This document shows positions 1 through 8,460 of a stretch of 42,772 nt of DNA, one piece after another. The position numbers and the translations under genes were made by a program. The notes beneath the pieces were generated by a model that had not been told where the DNA came from, made no database searches, and saw only the letters and a list, made by a program, of their open reading frames with translations. This DNA comes from Candidatus Thorarchaeota archaeon (GTDB lineage Archaea > Asgardarchaeota > Thorarchaeia > Thorarchaeales > Thorarchaeaceae), in NCBI GenBank assembly GCA_016840685.1, contig JAEORX010000007.1, forward strand, positions 1 through 42,772, given 5' to 3'. Every line of letters begins with the position of its first letter. Positions within the stretch are counted from its first letter, which is position 1.

Positions 1-781
1 GAGAGAAAGGAATGTCGAAATCTGAACCTCCAATGAGAACTGAATGCAATATTGATTGAATTATTATTGGGTGGCTAGGTTGTCCTGCATCAAGTGATAT
101 TCCAAAAACACTTTCCTCAAGTTCTACAAAATTAGCCGACAACAAGGATTGTGCCTGGAATCCCTCAATATCATCAAGAATGATTTCAGTTTGGTCGTCT
201 TGAAGTAGGATTGATTTGTCTGTAATTTTTAACAAGTCCACACTCGAAGTTGAGATTTGAATTCTCGAAACATCAGCCTCTTGTGATATCAGGAATTGTA
301 AAACAACACCGGAAATCGTTGCAGTGCATATGACGCTAATTCCAGGCCATACTTCTTCAAAATTCAATTTTGTGAAGCCTCTGATGCCCGTAAACCTCAA
401 ATCGTTACCTTTAATGAAATTCGTCTTATGTTCAGATTCATTTTCTCCTTTAGGTTTGATGTGTCGGTTGGTTTCGAAAGTAAATGAAAAGTGACTGCTG
501 TCCTCGGAACTAATTATACTTATTCTATTCTCTGAAAATGCGATAATTTCTCCTGCCGTTCGTCCGATAAATAAGATATCTGAAGGCGTTGCTTGACCAA
601 CATTCTCATAGAAGAATCCAATTAAAGCATGATTGATTTGGGTGGAAACTATTTCGTGAGGATCAAAAAGGTTCTGCGATTGTCCTGTGTTTTTATAACC
701 TGAAGTTGTTACATTGATGAATGTAGAACATCCCAGTATTGAAACTATTGAAATGACTATGAGAGTGTGTTTCCACTTCAT
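1..781 (-). CDS. Secreted SBBP/beta-propeller-type lipoprotein, N-terminal part (cut by the left edge)
   Basis: An open frame runs from an ATG at 781 off the left edge without a stop, about 260 residues. The first residues form a signal peptide (MKWK, then a hydrophobic stretch ending ILGC-S), which fits a lipobox with Cys18 as lipid anchor. The following text (FFYENVGQ, then IRGFTKLNFEEVWPGI, then VVLQFLISQEADVSRIQI) follows the pattern of the DUF7948 domain that precedes SBBP repeats in extracellular proteins. Family membership is recognised from these blocks and was not searched. The expected repeat or PKD-type region would lie outside the window. Likely role: cell-surface protein of unknown ligand. 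The base composition is more AT-rich than the next genes. Confidence 0.7.
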   Translation of the reverse strand, partial: MKWKHTLIVISIVSILGCSTFINVTTSGYKNTGQSQNLFDPHEIVSTQINHALIGFFYENVGQATPSDILFIGRTAGEIIAFSENRISIISSEDSSHFSFTFETNRHIKPKGENESEHKTNFIKGNDLRFTGIRGFTKLNFEEVWPGISVICTATISGVVLQFLISQEADVSRIQISTSSVDLLKITDKSILLQDDQTEIILDDIEGFQAQSLLSANFVELEESVFGISLDAGQPSHPIIIQSILHSVLIGGSDFDIPFS

Positions 782-853
782 CCAATGGTATCTCCAAGTG
801 AGATGTGAGGAGTTCTGACACTTAATCAACCTTTTCCGCGTTAGAGTGAACTA

Positions 854-1705
854 TTAATCTTGAAGCATGTTTCGTGCTTTTTCTAGCCCCTTGATATCAT
901 TGATTGGAATCCATGTTCCTGGAGGAATGTTGACCGCAAACAGTTGACTTTCCTTTACTAATGTTGGACAGATGACATTCTCAAATGATGATTCAATTTC
1001 AAGCGAAACGAGTTTTTTAAAATAATCATAGACTCCAGGGTCGAACATGGTTATCCCAATGTGAGTAGGTATCGCTATAGGAGGATACTTGAAGATGTCC
1101 TGCACCTTACTCTTCTTGATAATCATCCCCGAGTATTGAAAGGGAGTTTCAGGAACAACAAGAAAAGTAGCAATACAACCGTTCTTACGACCCTTTAGAT
1201 GACCCTCTATGACAGCCGCCCCATACGAACCTGATTTCCAAACAATAATGTCATCAGGATTGTGGATTATCGAAGTGAGCTGTTCGTCAATCGTACCATT
1301 GTTCAGAGCATGAAGAATAGCACCAGCATTCCCCACTCTTCTCCCATCAGGATCGCGAGAGTATCTGATCTCAACCCCCCACCTAGAGCCATCACCCAGA
1401 TGGTCTTCGACCTTCTCTGCGAGAAACCCAGTCAACACCACGAACTTGTCAATGCCGCAGTCAACGTAGTCCTCAACTGTCTTCTCGATCATGCTCCTCT
1501 TGCCATCAATCTTGAGCATGACCTTGTGTATGTCCTGACTATGGGTTTCAGTGCGAATGCGAGTACCTCTCCCTCCAGCAGGCATAACAACAACCGTCTT
1601 TGCCTTCTGCTCCTCAATCTCTTCCTTGCTCACGGTGGTGATGGTGTCCTCAGTGTTGATCCTCTCACGAAGGTCAGCCATGATAGATTCTAGGGTGTCG
1701 GGCAT
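854..1705 (-). CDS. Sugar-phosphate nucleotidyltransferase family protein
   Basis: The 283-residue protein has the NTP-transferase signature PAGGRGTR at residues 42-49, preceded by a 35-residue polar extension. The motif is typical of enzymes that join a sugar 1-phosphate to a nucleotide (RmlA/GlmU-like Rossmann fold). GNAGAI stands where GTAGA is usual. The metal-binding GD(N/S) block is not clear; HNPDD sits near the expected place, so substrate and even activity are uncertain. It is the last gene of a minus-strand group behind HypC, 55 bases downstream of it. No left-handed helix repeat domain is seen. An internal ATG (residue 9) is an alternative start. Confidence 0.75.
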   Translation of the reverse strand: MPDTLESIMADLRERINTEDTITTVSKEEIEEQKAKTVVVMPAGGRGTRIRTETHSQDIHKVMLKIDGKRSMIEKTVEDYVDCGIDKFVVLTGFLAEKVEDHLGDGSRWGVEIRYSRDPDGRRVGNAGAILHALNNGTIDEQLTSIIHNPDDIIVWKSGSYGAAVIEGHLKGRKNGCIATFLVVPETPFQYSGMIIKKSKVQDIFKYPPIAIPTHIGITMFDPGVYDYFKKLVSLEIESSFENVICPTLVKESQLFAVNIPPGTWIPINDIKGLEKARNMLQD

Positions 1706-1760
1706 CTAGACTCATCCTAAGAATGCCACACCTCTTCAAAAGGATTGTCAGGATGAGGGA

Positions 1761-2000
1761 TCACTCTTCAGGCTCCATCTCAGCAGCCATTTGAGCCATC
1801 TCTTCAAAAAGAGCAAGTGTCTTCTTTGCCTCCTCCTCGTTCAGCCGCTCGATGGCGTACCCTGTGTGAACGATGACATACTCACCCACCTTCAGGTCAG
1901 GAAGGAGCGTCACGCAGACCCGCTTGCTGGCACCCCCAAAGTCCACCTGAGCGTAGTCACCATCGATTGACTGCACCAGGGCGGGGACTGCTAGACACAT
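1761..2000 (-). CDS. hypC: Hydrogenase maturation chaperone HypC/HupF
   Basis: A 79-residue protein that starts MCLAVP, the hallmark of HypC; Cys2 binds the Fe(CN)2CO unit with HypD during [NiFe]-hydrogenase assembly. The core (QVDFGG, then GEYVIVHTGYAIERL) matches the small OB-fold family, and the length is normal. It sits between a radical SAM protein and a nucleotidyltransferase, with no other hyp gene in the window. The [NiFe]-hydrogenase subunits MvhD and MvhG occur 24 kb away, which fits a need for maturation. HypC paralogs may serve only one hydrogenase, so the exact client is not known. Confidence 0.93.
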   Translation of the reverse strand: MCLAVPALVQSIDGDYAQVDFGGASKRVCVTLLPDLKVGEYVIVHTGYAIERLNEEEAKKTLALFEEMAQMAAEMEPEE

Positions 2001-2058
2001 GGTTATTCACGACCCATCCTTCGAGCATTGTCTTTAGAATCTTGTGAAGTGGTAGAAT

Positions 2059-3162
2059 CTAGCTCACATGATGATGATAGACACCGAGCTCATTCGCAGT
2101 GCTGAAGGCAAGGTCCATCTCCTGTGATGTCACTGGTCGGGCGATGTCAGCAAAGCGCTCCCTCTCATGGCGGACTCGATGCTCAGGTCGATACTGCCCC
2201 ATGATGTTCACCATCGAGTTGGGCATGTTCTCGGAGATCCACTTCAGTATCGGGATGGTACAACACTCCACATGGTTGGGCATCACCAGATGGCGGATGA
2301 TGACCTCACCAGACTTGTATGCTATCAGATGGTTCCGCGAGACCACATCAAAGTAGTTCGCCACCCCAGAGAGTCGTTCTGCACACTCGTTGTTCCCATA
2401 CTTGAAGTCTGGGAGCCACACATCAATCACATCAAAGAGGAGCTGCATGGTCTCCTCCGAGCAGTAGAGGTTCGAGTTCCACAGTTGTGTCACATTGGAT
2501 GTCTGATAAACTAGAGACGCAAGGATGGTGTGAGTGTTGGGAATGGGGTCTCCACCCACATAGTTGATGTTCAACGCACCCTCTCGGAACAGAGCCTCTG
2601 CAATGGTGGCCAGTCCCTCAGGACCAATCGGGCGTCCTGAATTTGGATTGGTGGAGATGTCGTTGTTCTGACAGAAGACACACCCAAAGCAGCATGAGGA
2701 GAAGAAGATGGTGCCACTGGGGACAAGGGGAGCCTCCTCGCCAGTGTGAAGGAATGCTGAGGAGACCCTCGAGGTCGCTCCAAGCTTGCACCAGCCATGC
2801 TCGTCCTGAGTCCTGTCAGCGCCACACCGACGCTCACAGAAGTGACAGTTGGCTAGGACTCTGTGTGCCAGTTCGATCTTCAGGTTCAGGAAGTTCCGCT
2901 CAAGGTCTGGGGCAGGGGCTGGGACCTCATCATTGGAGTCCACCTCTGCAACGAGCCTACTGAACCTCTGAGAGTCATCACGGTGTGCCTTCCACAGCTC
3001 CTCTGTGGAGGAGTCCAGTGGAGTGTCGCAGGTCTGCGTCTTTGCCAGCAGATACTTGGCAGTCCGCTCTTGGTCGATGATCTTCCTGTACCGAGAGAGA
3101 CGGCTGACCACCTTAGGATCATTCCATGCACGTTTTGCGTCTGGACGAATGAGTCTCCACAT
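2059..3162 (-). CDS. Radical SAM protein of the PflX type (COG1313)
   Basis: The protein has about 367 residues from the ATG at 3162. A GTG at 3198 would add 12 residues, but a TTTTAT box about 29 bases before 3162 favours the shorter, possibly leaderless form. It has a cysteine set CHFCERRC plus a further Cys (residues 106-125), then GTIFFS and the radical SAM cluster motif C-x3-C-x2-C (CCFGCVFC, about residues 157-164) followed by QNNDIS. This layout matches the COG1313 group related to pyruvate formate-lyase activases. That group is predicted to make a 5'-deoxyadenosyl radical, and its targets are poorly defined. It lies 15 bases after a carbamoyltransferase-like gene and 58 before hypC, which suggests one transcript. 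Confidence 0.85.
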   Translation of the reverse strand: MWRLIRPDAKRAWNDPKVVSRLSRYRKIIDQERTAKYLLAKTQTCDTPLDSSTEELWKAHRDDSQRFSRLVAEVDSNDEVPAPAPDLERNFLNLKIELAHRVLANCHFCERRCGADRTQDEHGWCKLGATSRVSSAFLHTGEEAPLVPSGTIFFSSCCFGCVFCQNNDISTNPNSGRPIGPEGLATIAEALFREGALNINYVGGDPIPNTHTILASLVYQTSNVTQLWNSNLYCSEETMQLLFDVIDVWLPDFKYGNNECAERLSGVANYFDVVSRNHLIAYKSGEVIIRHLVMPNHVECCTIPILKWISENMPNSMVNIMGQYRPEHRVRHERERFADIARPVTSQEMDLAFSTANELGVYHHHVS

Positions 3163-3213
3163 GATATAGAAACAGAAGCTGTCAGAGGATAAAAGCACTA
3201 TGAGATGAGGGTT

Positions 3214-4200
3214 TCATATCATCGAGTGCGATGAGCTCGCAAACATATGTGCAATTGTGGCTGCAAGAGTGGTGACACGATGCTTGAGCCATAATGAGGT
3301 GATACTCCGGTCGCGCTCCAGTACTCCTCGTGAGACCAGTAGCCCTGACTCAACTGGAGGCACTGAAGAAAAGATACACTCCTTAGGGATGACACCCTCA
3401 TCAATGAACCAGTTTTTGTACTTCATCGCATAGTCTTGGTTTCTCTCAGGATGATTGAAGTCATCCAGCCGTAACCAGTTCAGTGCAAAGACAACATCTG
3501 CATCCCTGAAGGAGCCCTCAAACTCATGCACCTCGTCAAACAGCACATTGGAACACATGGAGGTGTCCTGAGCGACCCGTCTGACTCTGTTGAGGAATGA
3601 GAACTCTGGCGGAGTGACAAGACGGACATTGGCACCAAAGGCGAGAGCTGCGACTAATAGGCTGTGTGCAGGAGCTGGATTCACAAAGGACTTCCCGAAT
3701 CCCCAGGTCACCACGACTTGCTTCCCCGACACACTTCCAAGACGTCCCTCAAGTCCCAGTAGAGTCGTCAGAGCATCCTGCCAAGCATAGACATCATCAT
3801 GAAGACTGACCAGAGGGACATGAGATGCTCCAGCAAACTGATTCGTGAGGATGCGACCCTCGCCAAATGTATCACCACTAGAGAACGCTGTCAAGAGAAG
3901 GTCGACAGCCTGGCTTGACATCCTAACCGAGTCCAACATCGAGTCCATCGACATTGTTGATGCATCCTTCCATCCCACATCAATGAGGTTGTGACCAAGA
4001 CGGGTAGCGGTTATTTCTGTCACCTGATGTTCCAAGGGTGACTCTCCATGAAAGATGCGACCGATGACCCCCACCTTCTGCAGTAACTCTCGAACAGCAG
4101 AGAATCCAGAGGAGTCTATGCTCTTAGCTCTCTTGACTATGTCCTGGAGCATTGGCCTGCGGGGCAGTATATCGTTTTGAGGTGTCATCGCTGACTTCAT
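3214..4200 (-). CDS. Aspartate/ornithine carbamoyltransferase-fold protein, YgeW-like, with altered carbamoyl-phosphate motifs
   Basis: About 328 residues from the ATG at 4200. The frame stays open upstream to a start at 4296, but that would overlap the divergent purB start. The C-terminal half matches the carbamoyltransferase second domain: LHDDVYAWQDALTTLLGLEG in place of the HPxQxxxD helix, then a GK-VVVTWGFGKSF strand and SVPPVESG in place of HCLP. The closest remembered pattern is YgeW. The canonical S-T-R-T carbamoyl-phosphate loop is not visible, and HPxQ is replaced by HDDV. It may therefore use another substrate or be non-catalytic. Position ahead of the radical SAM gene and hypC suggests a shared function. 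The fold assignment is good; the reaction is unknown. Confidence 0.65.
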   Translation of the reverse strand: MKSAMTPQNDILPRRPMLQDIVKRAKSIDSSGFSAVRELLQKVGVIGRIFHGESPLEHQVTEITATRLGHNLIDVGWKDASTMSMDSMLDSVRMSSQAVDLLLTAFSSGDTFGEGRILTNQFAGASHVPLVSLHDDVYAWQDALTTLLGLEGRLGSVSGKQVVVTWGFGKSFVNPAPAHSLLVAALAFGANVRLVTPPEFSFLNRVRRVAQDTSMCSNVLFDEVHEFEGSFRDADVVFALNWLRLDDFNHPERNQDYAMKYKNWFIDEGVIPKECIFSSVPPVESGLLVSRGVLERDRSITSLWLKHRVTTLAATIAHMFASSSHSMI

Positions 4201-4294
4201 GTAGCAGTCTTCGATAATATGTTTTCTACAGGAACATTGCTGGGCAAACCATATCAGGAGAAATGAGTCCAGACAGGTGGGAGTGCTGAACATC

Positions 4295-5653
4295 ATGCCA
4301 GTGAGTCCAATTGACTACGGGAGATATGGCCATCCTGAGATGACCTCAATCTTTGAGGAGGAGTACAGGCATGCACTCTGGCTCAGAGTCGAGGCGTCTG
4401 TTGCCAAGGCACAGGCAGAGCATGGTCTGATACCAAAGGAGGCGGCGAAGGACATCGAGAAGACTGCACATCCAGACAAGGTCACCCTTGCACGGACCAT
4501 GGAAATAGAGGGCAAGACAAGACATGATGTGGTGGCGCTCTTTGAGGCCATTGCAGAACAGTGTGAGGGGGCAGGGGCAAGATGGGTCCATTTTGGACTG
4601 ACAAGCAATGACATCAAGGATACAGCCCTTGGACTCCAGCTGAAGAGTGCCTATGAGGTTCTCATCCCTCAGCTTGATGCTCTGTGTGAAACCCTCATCA
4701 AAAGAGCAAAGGAAACCGTGGGGCTGGTGGCTGTCGGACGCTCACATGGACAACATGCAGTACCCATCACCTACGGTCTCAGGTTTGCAGTCTGGCTTGA
4801 TGAGATGCTCAGACATAGGATGAGACTACAGGGGGCGCAGAAGCGGTCAGCTGTTGGGAAGATCTCAGGCGCAACAGGGAGCCACGCAGCACTGGGTCCT
4901 GATGGGATTGCAGTCCAGAGGACTGTGCTGACCGAGCTTGGTCTGGGAGTACCCATAGCCTCGACGCAGATAGTCCAGCGTGACCGACTGGCTGAGACAA
5001 TCATGGCCCTGGCCAACTTGGCCTCAAGCATTGACAAGGTAGCCACGGACCTCAGAAACCTCCAACGTACAGAAATCAACGAAACTTTCGAGCCCTTTGC
5101 GAAGGACCAGCAGGTGGGGTCCTCAGCAATGCCACACAAGCGGAATCCTGTGACCTGCGAGAAGATTTCAGGACTTACGCGGATAGTGAGATCCTTCGTG
5201 CCGCCAGCCCTCGAGAACGTTGTCAGTTGGGAGGAGCGTGACATCTCACATTCATCTGCTGAGAGGTTTCTGATACCTCAGGCGTTCATTCTGACAGACT
5301 ATGTTGTGAGGGAGATCAACCGGGTCGTGGTTGGACTGACAATTGATGAACATGCGGTGAAGAGAAACCTCGATTTCTCCAAGGAGTCGATTCTGAGTGA
5401 GCTCGTCGTGACCCACCTCACGAGGGCAGGGTTCGAGCGACCAAAGGCGCATGAGAAGCTCAGGGCACACAGTCAGGCGGCCCAGCAGAGCAATAAAGGA
5501 CTGCTTGAGGTTGTGAGGAACGACCCTGACCTGAAAGAACTCCTGAGAGAGGGTAGCCTTGATGTTGAGAAGTATTATGAGGACATAAGAGAGGTCTCCA
5601 AGAGGATAGTGGAGGGTGCAGTTTCCGAGTACCGGAAGGTAGTTCCTCAGTAG
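4295..5653 (+). CDS. purB: Adenylosuccinate lyase
   Basis: The protein is 452 residues from the ATG at 4295, which has GGGAG 11 bases upstream; a GTG at 4277 is less likely. It splits adenylosuccinate to AMP and SAICAR to AICAR in purine synthesis. N-terminal SPIDYGRYG, the TSNDIKDT block, GRSHGQHAVPITYG with the catalytic His, and the fumarase/ASL superfamily signature GSSAMPHKRNP are all present. Length and order are those of a normal PurB. It is followed at 46 bases by an unknown gene and the ABC exporter genes. It points away from the carbamoyltransferase-like gene, so both promoters must lie in the roughly 95 bases between them. Confidence 0.95.
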   Translation: MPVSPIDYGRYGHPEMTSIFEEEYRHALWLRVEASVAKAQAEHGLIPKEAAKDIEKTAHPDKVTLARTMEIEGKTRHDVVALFEAIAEQCEGAGARWVHFGLTSNDIKDTALGLQLKSAYEVLIPQLDALCETLIKRAKETVGLVAVGRSHGQHAVPITYGLRFAVWLDEMLRHRMRLQGAQKRSAVGKISGATGSHAALGPDGIAVQRTVLTELGLGVPIASTQIVQRDRLAETIMALANLASSIDKVATDLRNLQRTEINETFEPFAKDQQVGSSAMPHKRNPVTCEKISGLTRIVRSFVPPALENVVSWEERDISHSSAERFLIPQAFILTDYVVREINRVVVGLTIDEHAVKRNLDFSKESILSELVVTHLTRAGFERPKAHEKLRAHSQAAQQSNKGLLEVVRNDPDLKELLREGSLDVEKYYEDIREVSKRIVEGAVSEYRKVVPQ

Positions 5654-5699
5654 ACAAGATGATATGACTGTATGAAACCGACAGGAGTAGTGAATCACT

Positions 5700-6467
5700 G
5701 TGAAGAAGCTATTAGTCACCCTGACTCCAGCTGAGAGCAAGAGGTTGATTGCAAAGGGGCTCCTCGCCCTAGACCTCGTTCAAGAAGCCCTTAGTGAGGG
5801 GTACCTATGCATAACACTGGGGACCACCTCAGGCTACCTCGTGGAGGAGATCCTGGGAGAGTATGACAAGACACGTCATATCGCAGGAATAACGGTGCCA
5901 AAGGGGCTCGCCATCACCGACAAGGAAACTAGGACTTCAGATGCCATCTTCCACAAGGGAGAGTACATTGAGAACACCAAGGTCATCGATATCCTGGATA
6001 AACTGGGGCCAGGAGATGTGATCATAAAGAGCGCAAACGCACTTGATGAGAACTATGTGCCCATAGTCCTCCTTGCCAGTGAAACTGGTGGAACAGTCGG
6101 GTCGTTTGTGGGGGCTGCAGCGGCCAAGAACATAAAGGTGATTGTGCCGGTGGGCCTTGAGAAGTCGATACCTGTTGCATATGAGGAGTTCTGCGGACAG
6201 TTTGGCAAGGATGACTGGGACTATGCCATTGGAACCCCTGTGGGAGCCATAGCACTCACGGAGGGGATAGTCTTTACTGAGATTGAGGCTGTTGACGTTC
6301 TCTTTGGTGCAGTTGCCATCCCGATTGCAGCTGGTGGGGTCAATGGCGCAGAAGGTTCAATAAGCCTCTTTATTGAGGGAGAGGATGAGGAGCTCGTACA
6401 GGCTTACGAGTTCTTTCTTGACCTGAAAGGGGAACCACCATTCCCAAAGGTTGACCGCGTCAAGTGA
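5700..6467 (+). CDS. Conserved protein of unknown function, possibly ISOCOT/Rossmann-like
   Basis: A 255-residue soluble protein starting at GTG 5700. I do not recognise a named family. It has alternating strand-helix text with glycine-rich turns (ITLGTTSGYL near the start, GGTVGSFVGAAAAKNIKVIV in the middle, AIPIAAGGVNGAEGSI near the end) and a conserved-looking KSANALDENYVP. These features resemble Rossmann-like ligand-binding proteins such as the ISOCOT group; this is only an impression. No transmembrane segment or metal cluster is seen. Its TGA overlaps the start of the ABC ATPase gene, so it is probably translated with the exporter. Confidence 0.6.
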   Translation: MKKLLVTLTPAESKRLIAKGLLALDLVQEALSEGYLCITLGTTSGYLVEEILGEYDKTRHIAGITVPKGLAITDKETRTSDAIFHKGEYIENTKVIDILDKLGPGDVIIKSANALDENYVPIVLLASETGGTVGSFVGAAAAKNIKVIVPVGLEKSIPVAYEEFCGQFGKDDWDYAIGTPVGAIALTEGIVFTEIEAVDVLFGAVAIPIAAGGVNGAEGSISLFIEGEDEELVQAYEFFLDLKGEPPFPKVDRVK

Positions 6468-7261
6468 TGAGAGAGTACAAGACCATGCAGAGTGATGTTG
6501 TGATTTCAACTATAGGACTCACCAAGATCTTCGAGAAGGGAAAGAAACGAGAAGTCGTTGCACTCGACAAGGTCAATCTGGAGATCCGACGTGGAGAGGT
6601 CTTTGGGCTCCTGGGGCCCAATGGTGCGGGGAAGACCACACTCATCCGTATCCTCGTTGGCCTACTTACCCCCACAGAGGGCTCTGCCACCGTCCTCGGA
6701 AAGGATGTCATTGAAGAGATAAATGACATCAGAGAGAAGGTCGCGCTATTACCCCAGGAGGCTGGGATCTATAACAGACTCACAGCCCGTGAGAACCTCG
6801 TCTACTACGGAGGGCTCTATGGCATCCCTGAGAAGGAGCTGCACCGACGCGCAGACACGCTTCTGGACCTCGTGGCACTGCGAGACCGAGAGGACTATCA
6901 GGTGAAGGGGTTCAGCGGAGGGATGAAGAGGAAGGTATTGGTTGCCCGAGCATTGATCATCGAGCCAGAGATCGTATTCATGGACGAGCCCACCACAGGC
7001 GTGGACACACTGGGAGCCCGGGTTGTTAGGAATGTCCTGAAACGTCTGAGCCAGGAGGAGAAGAGGACTATCATCCTGACAACTCATGACCTCAATGAGG
7101 TCTCTGAGCTGTGTGACAGGGTGGGCATTCTCAATGAGGGAAAACTCGTGGCAGTCGGCAAGCCAAGTGAGCTCGAGCAGAAGTTCAAGGCAGCCAACCT
7201 GGAGGAGGTGTTCACCGGCCTAGTGACAGGCGAGGGTGTCTACGGAGGTGTTGATGTATGA
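6467..7261 (+). CDS. ABC transporter ATP-binding protein (ABC-2 exporter type)
   Basis: A standalone ATPase of about 264 residues. Walker A is GPNGAGKTT, the signature is FSGGMKRK, Walker B is IVFMDEPTTGVD and the H-loop is LTTHDLNE. The order and length are normal for an ABC-2 type exporter ATPase (CcmA/NatA-like). The ATG at 6467 overlaps the stop of the preceding gene; a GTG at 6464 and an ATG at 6485 are alternatives. Its TGA overlaps the ATG of the permease gene, so the two subunits are coupled. The transported substrate cannot be read from the sequence. Confidence 0.93.
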   Translation: MREYKTMQSDVVISTIGLTKIFEKGKKREVVALDKVNLEIRRGEVFGLLGPNGAGKTTLIRILVGLLTPTEGSATVLGKDVIEEINDIREKVALLPQEAGIYNRLTARENLVYYGGLYGIPEKELHRRADTLLDLVALRDREDYQVKGFSGGMKRKVLVARALIIEPEIVFMDEPTTGVDTLGARVVRNVLKRLSQEEKRTIILTTHDLNEVSELCDRVGILNEGKLVAVGKPSELEQKFKAANLEEVFTGLVTGEGVYGGVDV

Positions 7262-8460
7262 AGCGACCTCTGTTGAACATGAAGACTGTCTGGATGCTCA
7301 GGAAGGAGGTCAAGGAGGTCATCCGCTCACGGTGGCTCATCCTTGGGTTCATCATCAGCCCTATGTTTGCCTGGTTCTTTCAGGGAGCATTCTTGTCATT
7401 CATCGTGGCTCAGACATCAGAGGAGCCAGAGATGGTCTACATCACAATTGAGGATGATGGAGTGTGGGGCAGGACCCTCTATGAGGCTCTGAACTCCAGC
7501 AAGGACGCACTACTCATCAACCCACTTGTTAATGTCACAAGAGAGTATGGAGAGAGCCTTGTGGCAGAGAAGACCGTATCGGTGTGGGTATGGATACCCG
7601 AGAACTTCACTCAGGAACTGAATGACACGACCACAAGTACCATGGTTATCTGGCTGAACACTGGGAACTTCCGAGCCCAGGCAGCAGCAGCACGTATCGA
7701 TGGGTTTGCCAAGGCAATCATAGATGAAGTCATTGTGGTCCGAGACCTTGAGATTGACTGGTACACCATCTCGCCAGAGGCAAACTATGGTCATCAATTG
7801 GCAATCTTCTTAGTCATGCTGACCTCTGTCTTGGCTCCAGCCCCATATGTAGGACGGTCATTTGCTGGTGAGCGAGAGAAGCATACACTGGAGGCACTTC
7901 TGGTCGTGCCAATGAGTCGGCTCAAAATCCTGGGGTCAAAGCTCGTGGCGGGACTCATCCTCCTCCTGATCTACTCATTCTTCACAGCAGTGGGCATCCT
8001 GACCTATAACCTCTCAATCATCCTCAGAGTGGCAAACTACCCTCCAGACATCAGAGACCTCAACATCAACATCTACACAGTGAACGTGCAGACGATACCC
8101 CTCATCATCTTCTGCCAGCTGCTCGTACTCCTCTGCGCCATTGGCATTGGCATTGTCATCTCCTGCTTGGCAAAGGATCAGGCAACTGCGGAGTCAGTCA
8201 ACAACATGGTCATGCTGGTACCCACCTTTGTGATAGGCATTCTTGGTTTTACAGGCAGCATCCTGCAGTATGGAGGGCCTTTTGGGGTTTTCATCCTAGC
8301 AATCCCATTCACCCATGCGATACTGTTCCTGAACGCTGTCCTGAGTGGGGTTGGCACTCCCATTGCCCTACTTGGGAATGTGGCCTACCTGATAGGATTC
8401 ACGCTGGTGTTCCTCATAATCGGGGCGAAGCTCTTCGAGAGAGAGGCTATCATCAGCTAA
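7258..8460 (+). CDS. ABC-2 type transporter permease (NatB-like)
   Basis: A 400-residue membrane protein whose ATG overlaps the TGA of the ATPase gene. It has one N-terminal membrane segment (around LILGFIISPMFAWFFQGAFL), an extracellular domain of about 150 residues with several N-x-S/T sites, then five or so segments in the C-terminal half. The cytoplasmic motif SFAGEREKHTLEALLVVPMS is the typical ABC-2 coupling region (EREKxTLE). This architecture matches NatB/YhaP-like exporters that act with one ATPase. It ends tail to tail with the amidohydrolase gene, with a 4-base overlap. Confidence 0.9.
   Translation: MKRPLLNMKTVWMLRKEVKEVIRSRWLILGFIISPMFAWFFQGAFLSFIVAQTSEEPEMVYITIEDDGVWGRTLYEALNSSKDALLINPLVNVTREYGESLVAEKTVSVWVWIPENFTQELNDTTTSTMVIWLNTGNFRAQAAAARIDGFAKAIIDEVIVVRDLEIDWYTISPEANYGHQLAIFLVMLTSVLAPAPYVGRSFAGEREKHTLEALLVVPMSRLKILGSKLVAGLILLLIYSFFTAVGILTYNLSIILRVANYPPDIRDLNINIYTVNVQTIPLIIFCQLLVLLCAIGIGIVISCLAKDQATAESVNNMVMLVPTFVIGILGFTGSILQYGGPFGVFILAIPFTHAILFLNAVLSGVGTPIALLGNVAYLIGFTLVFLIIGAKLFEREAIIS

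Noticed and set aside
1262-1693. Plus-strand open frame across the nucleotidyltransferase gene
   Set aside because: It is the shadow of a clear minus-strand gene with recognised motifs; its own translation has no family pattern.
854-1705. MocA-type molybdenum cofactor cytidylyltransferase
   Set aside because: The motif is PAGGRGTR of sugar nucleotidyltransferases and not the LAAGxSxRMG of MocA, and the protein is longer.
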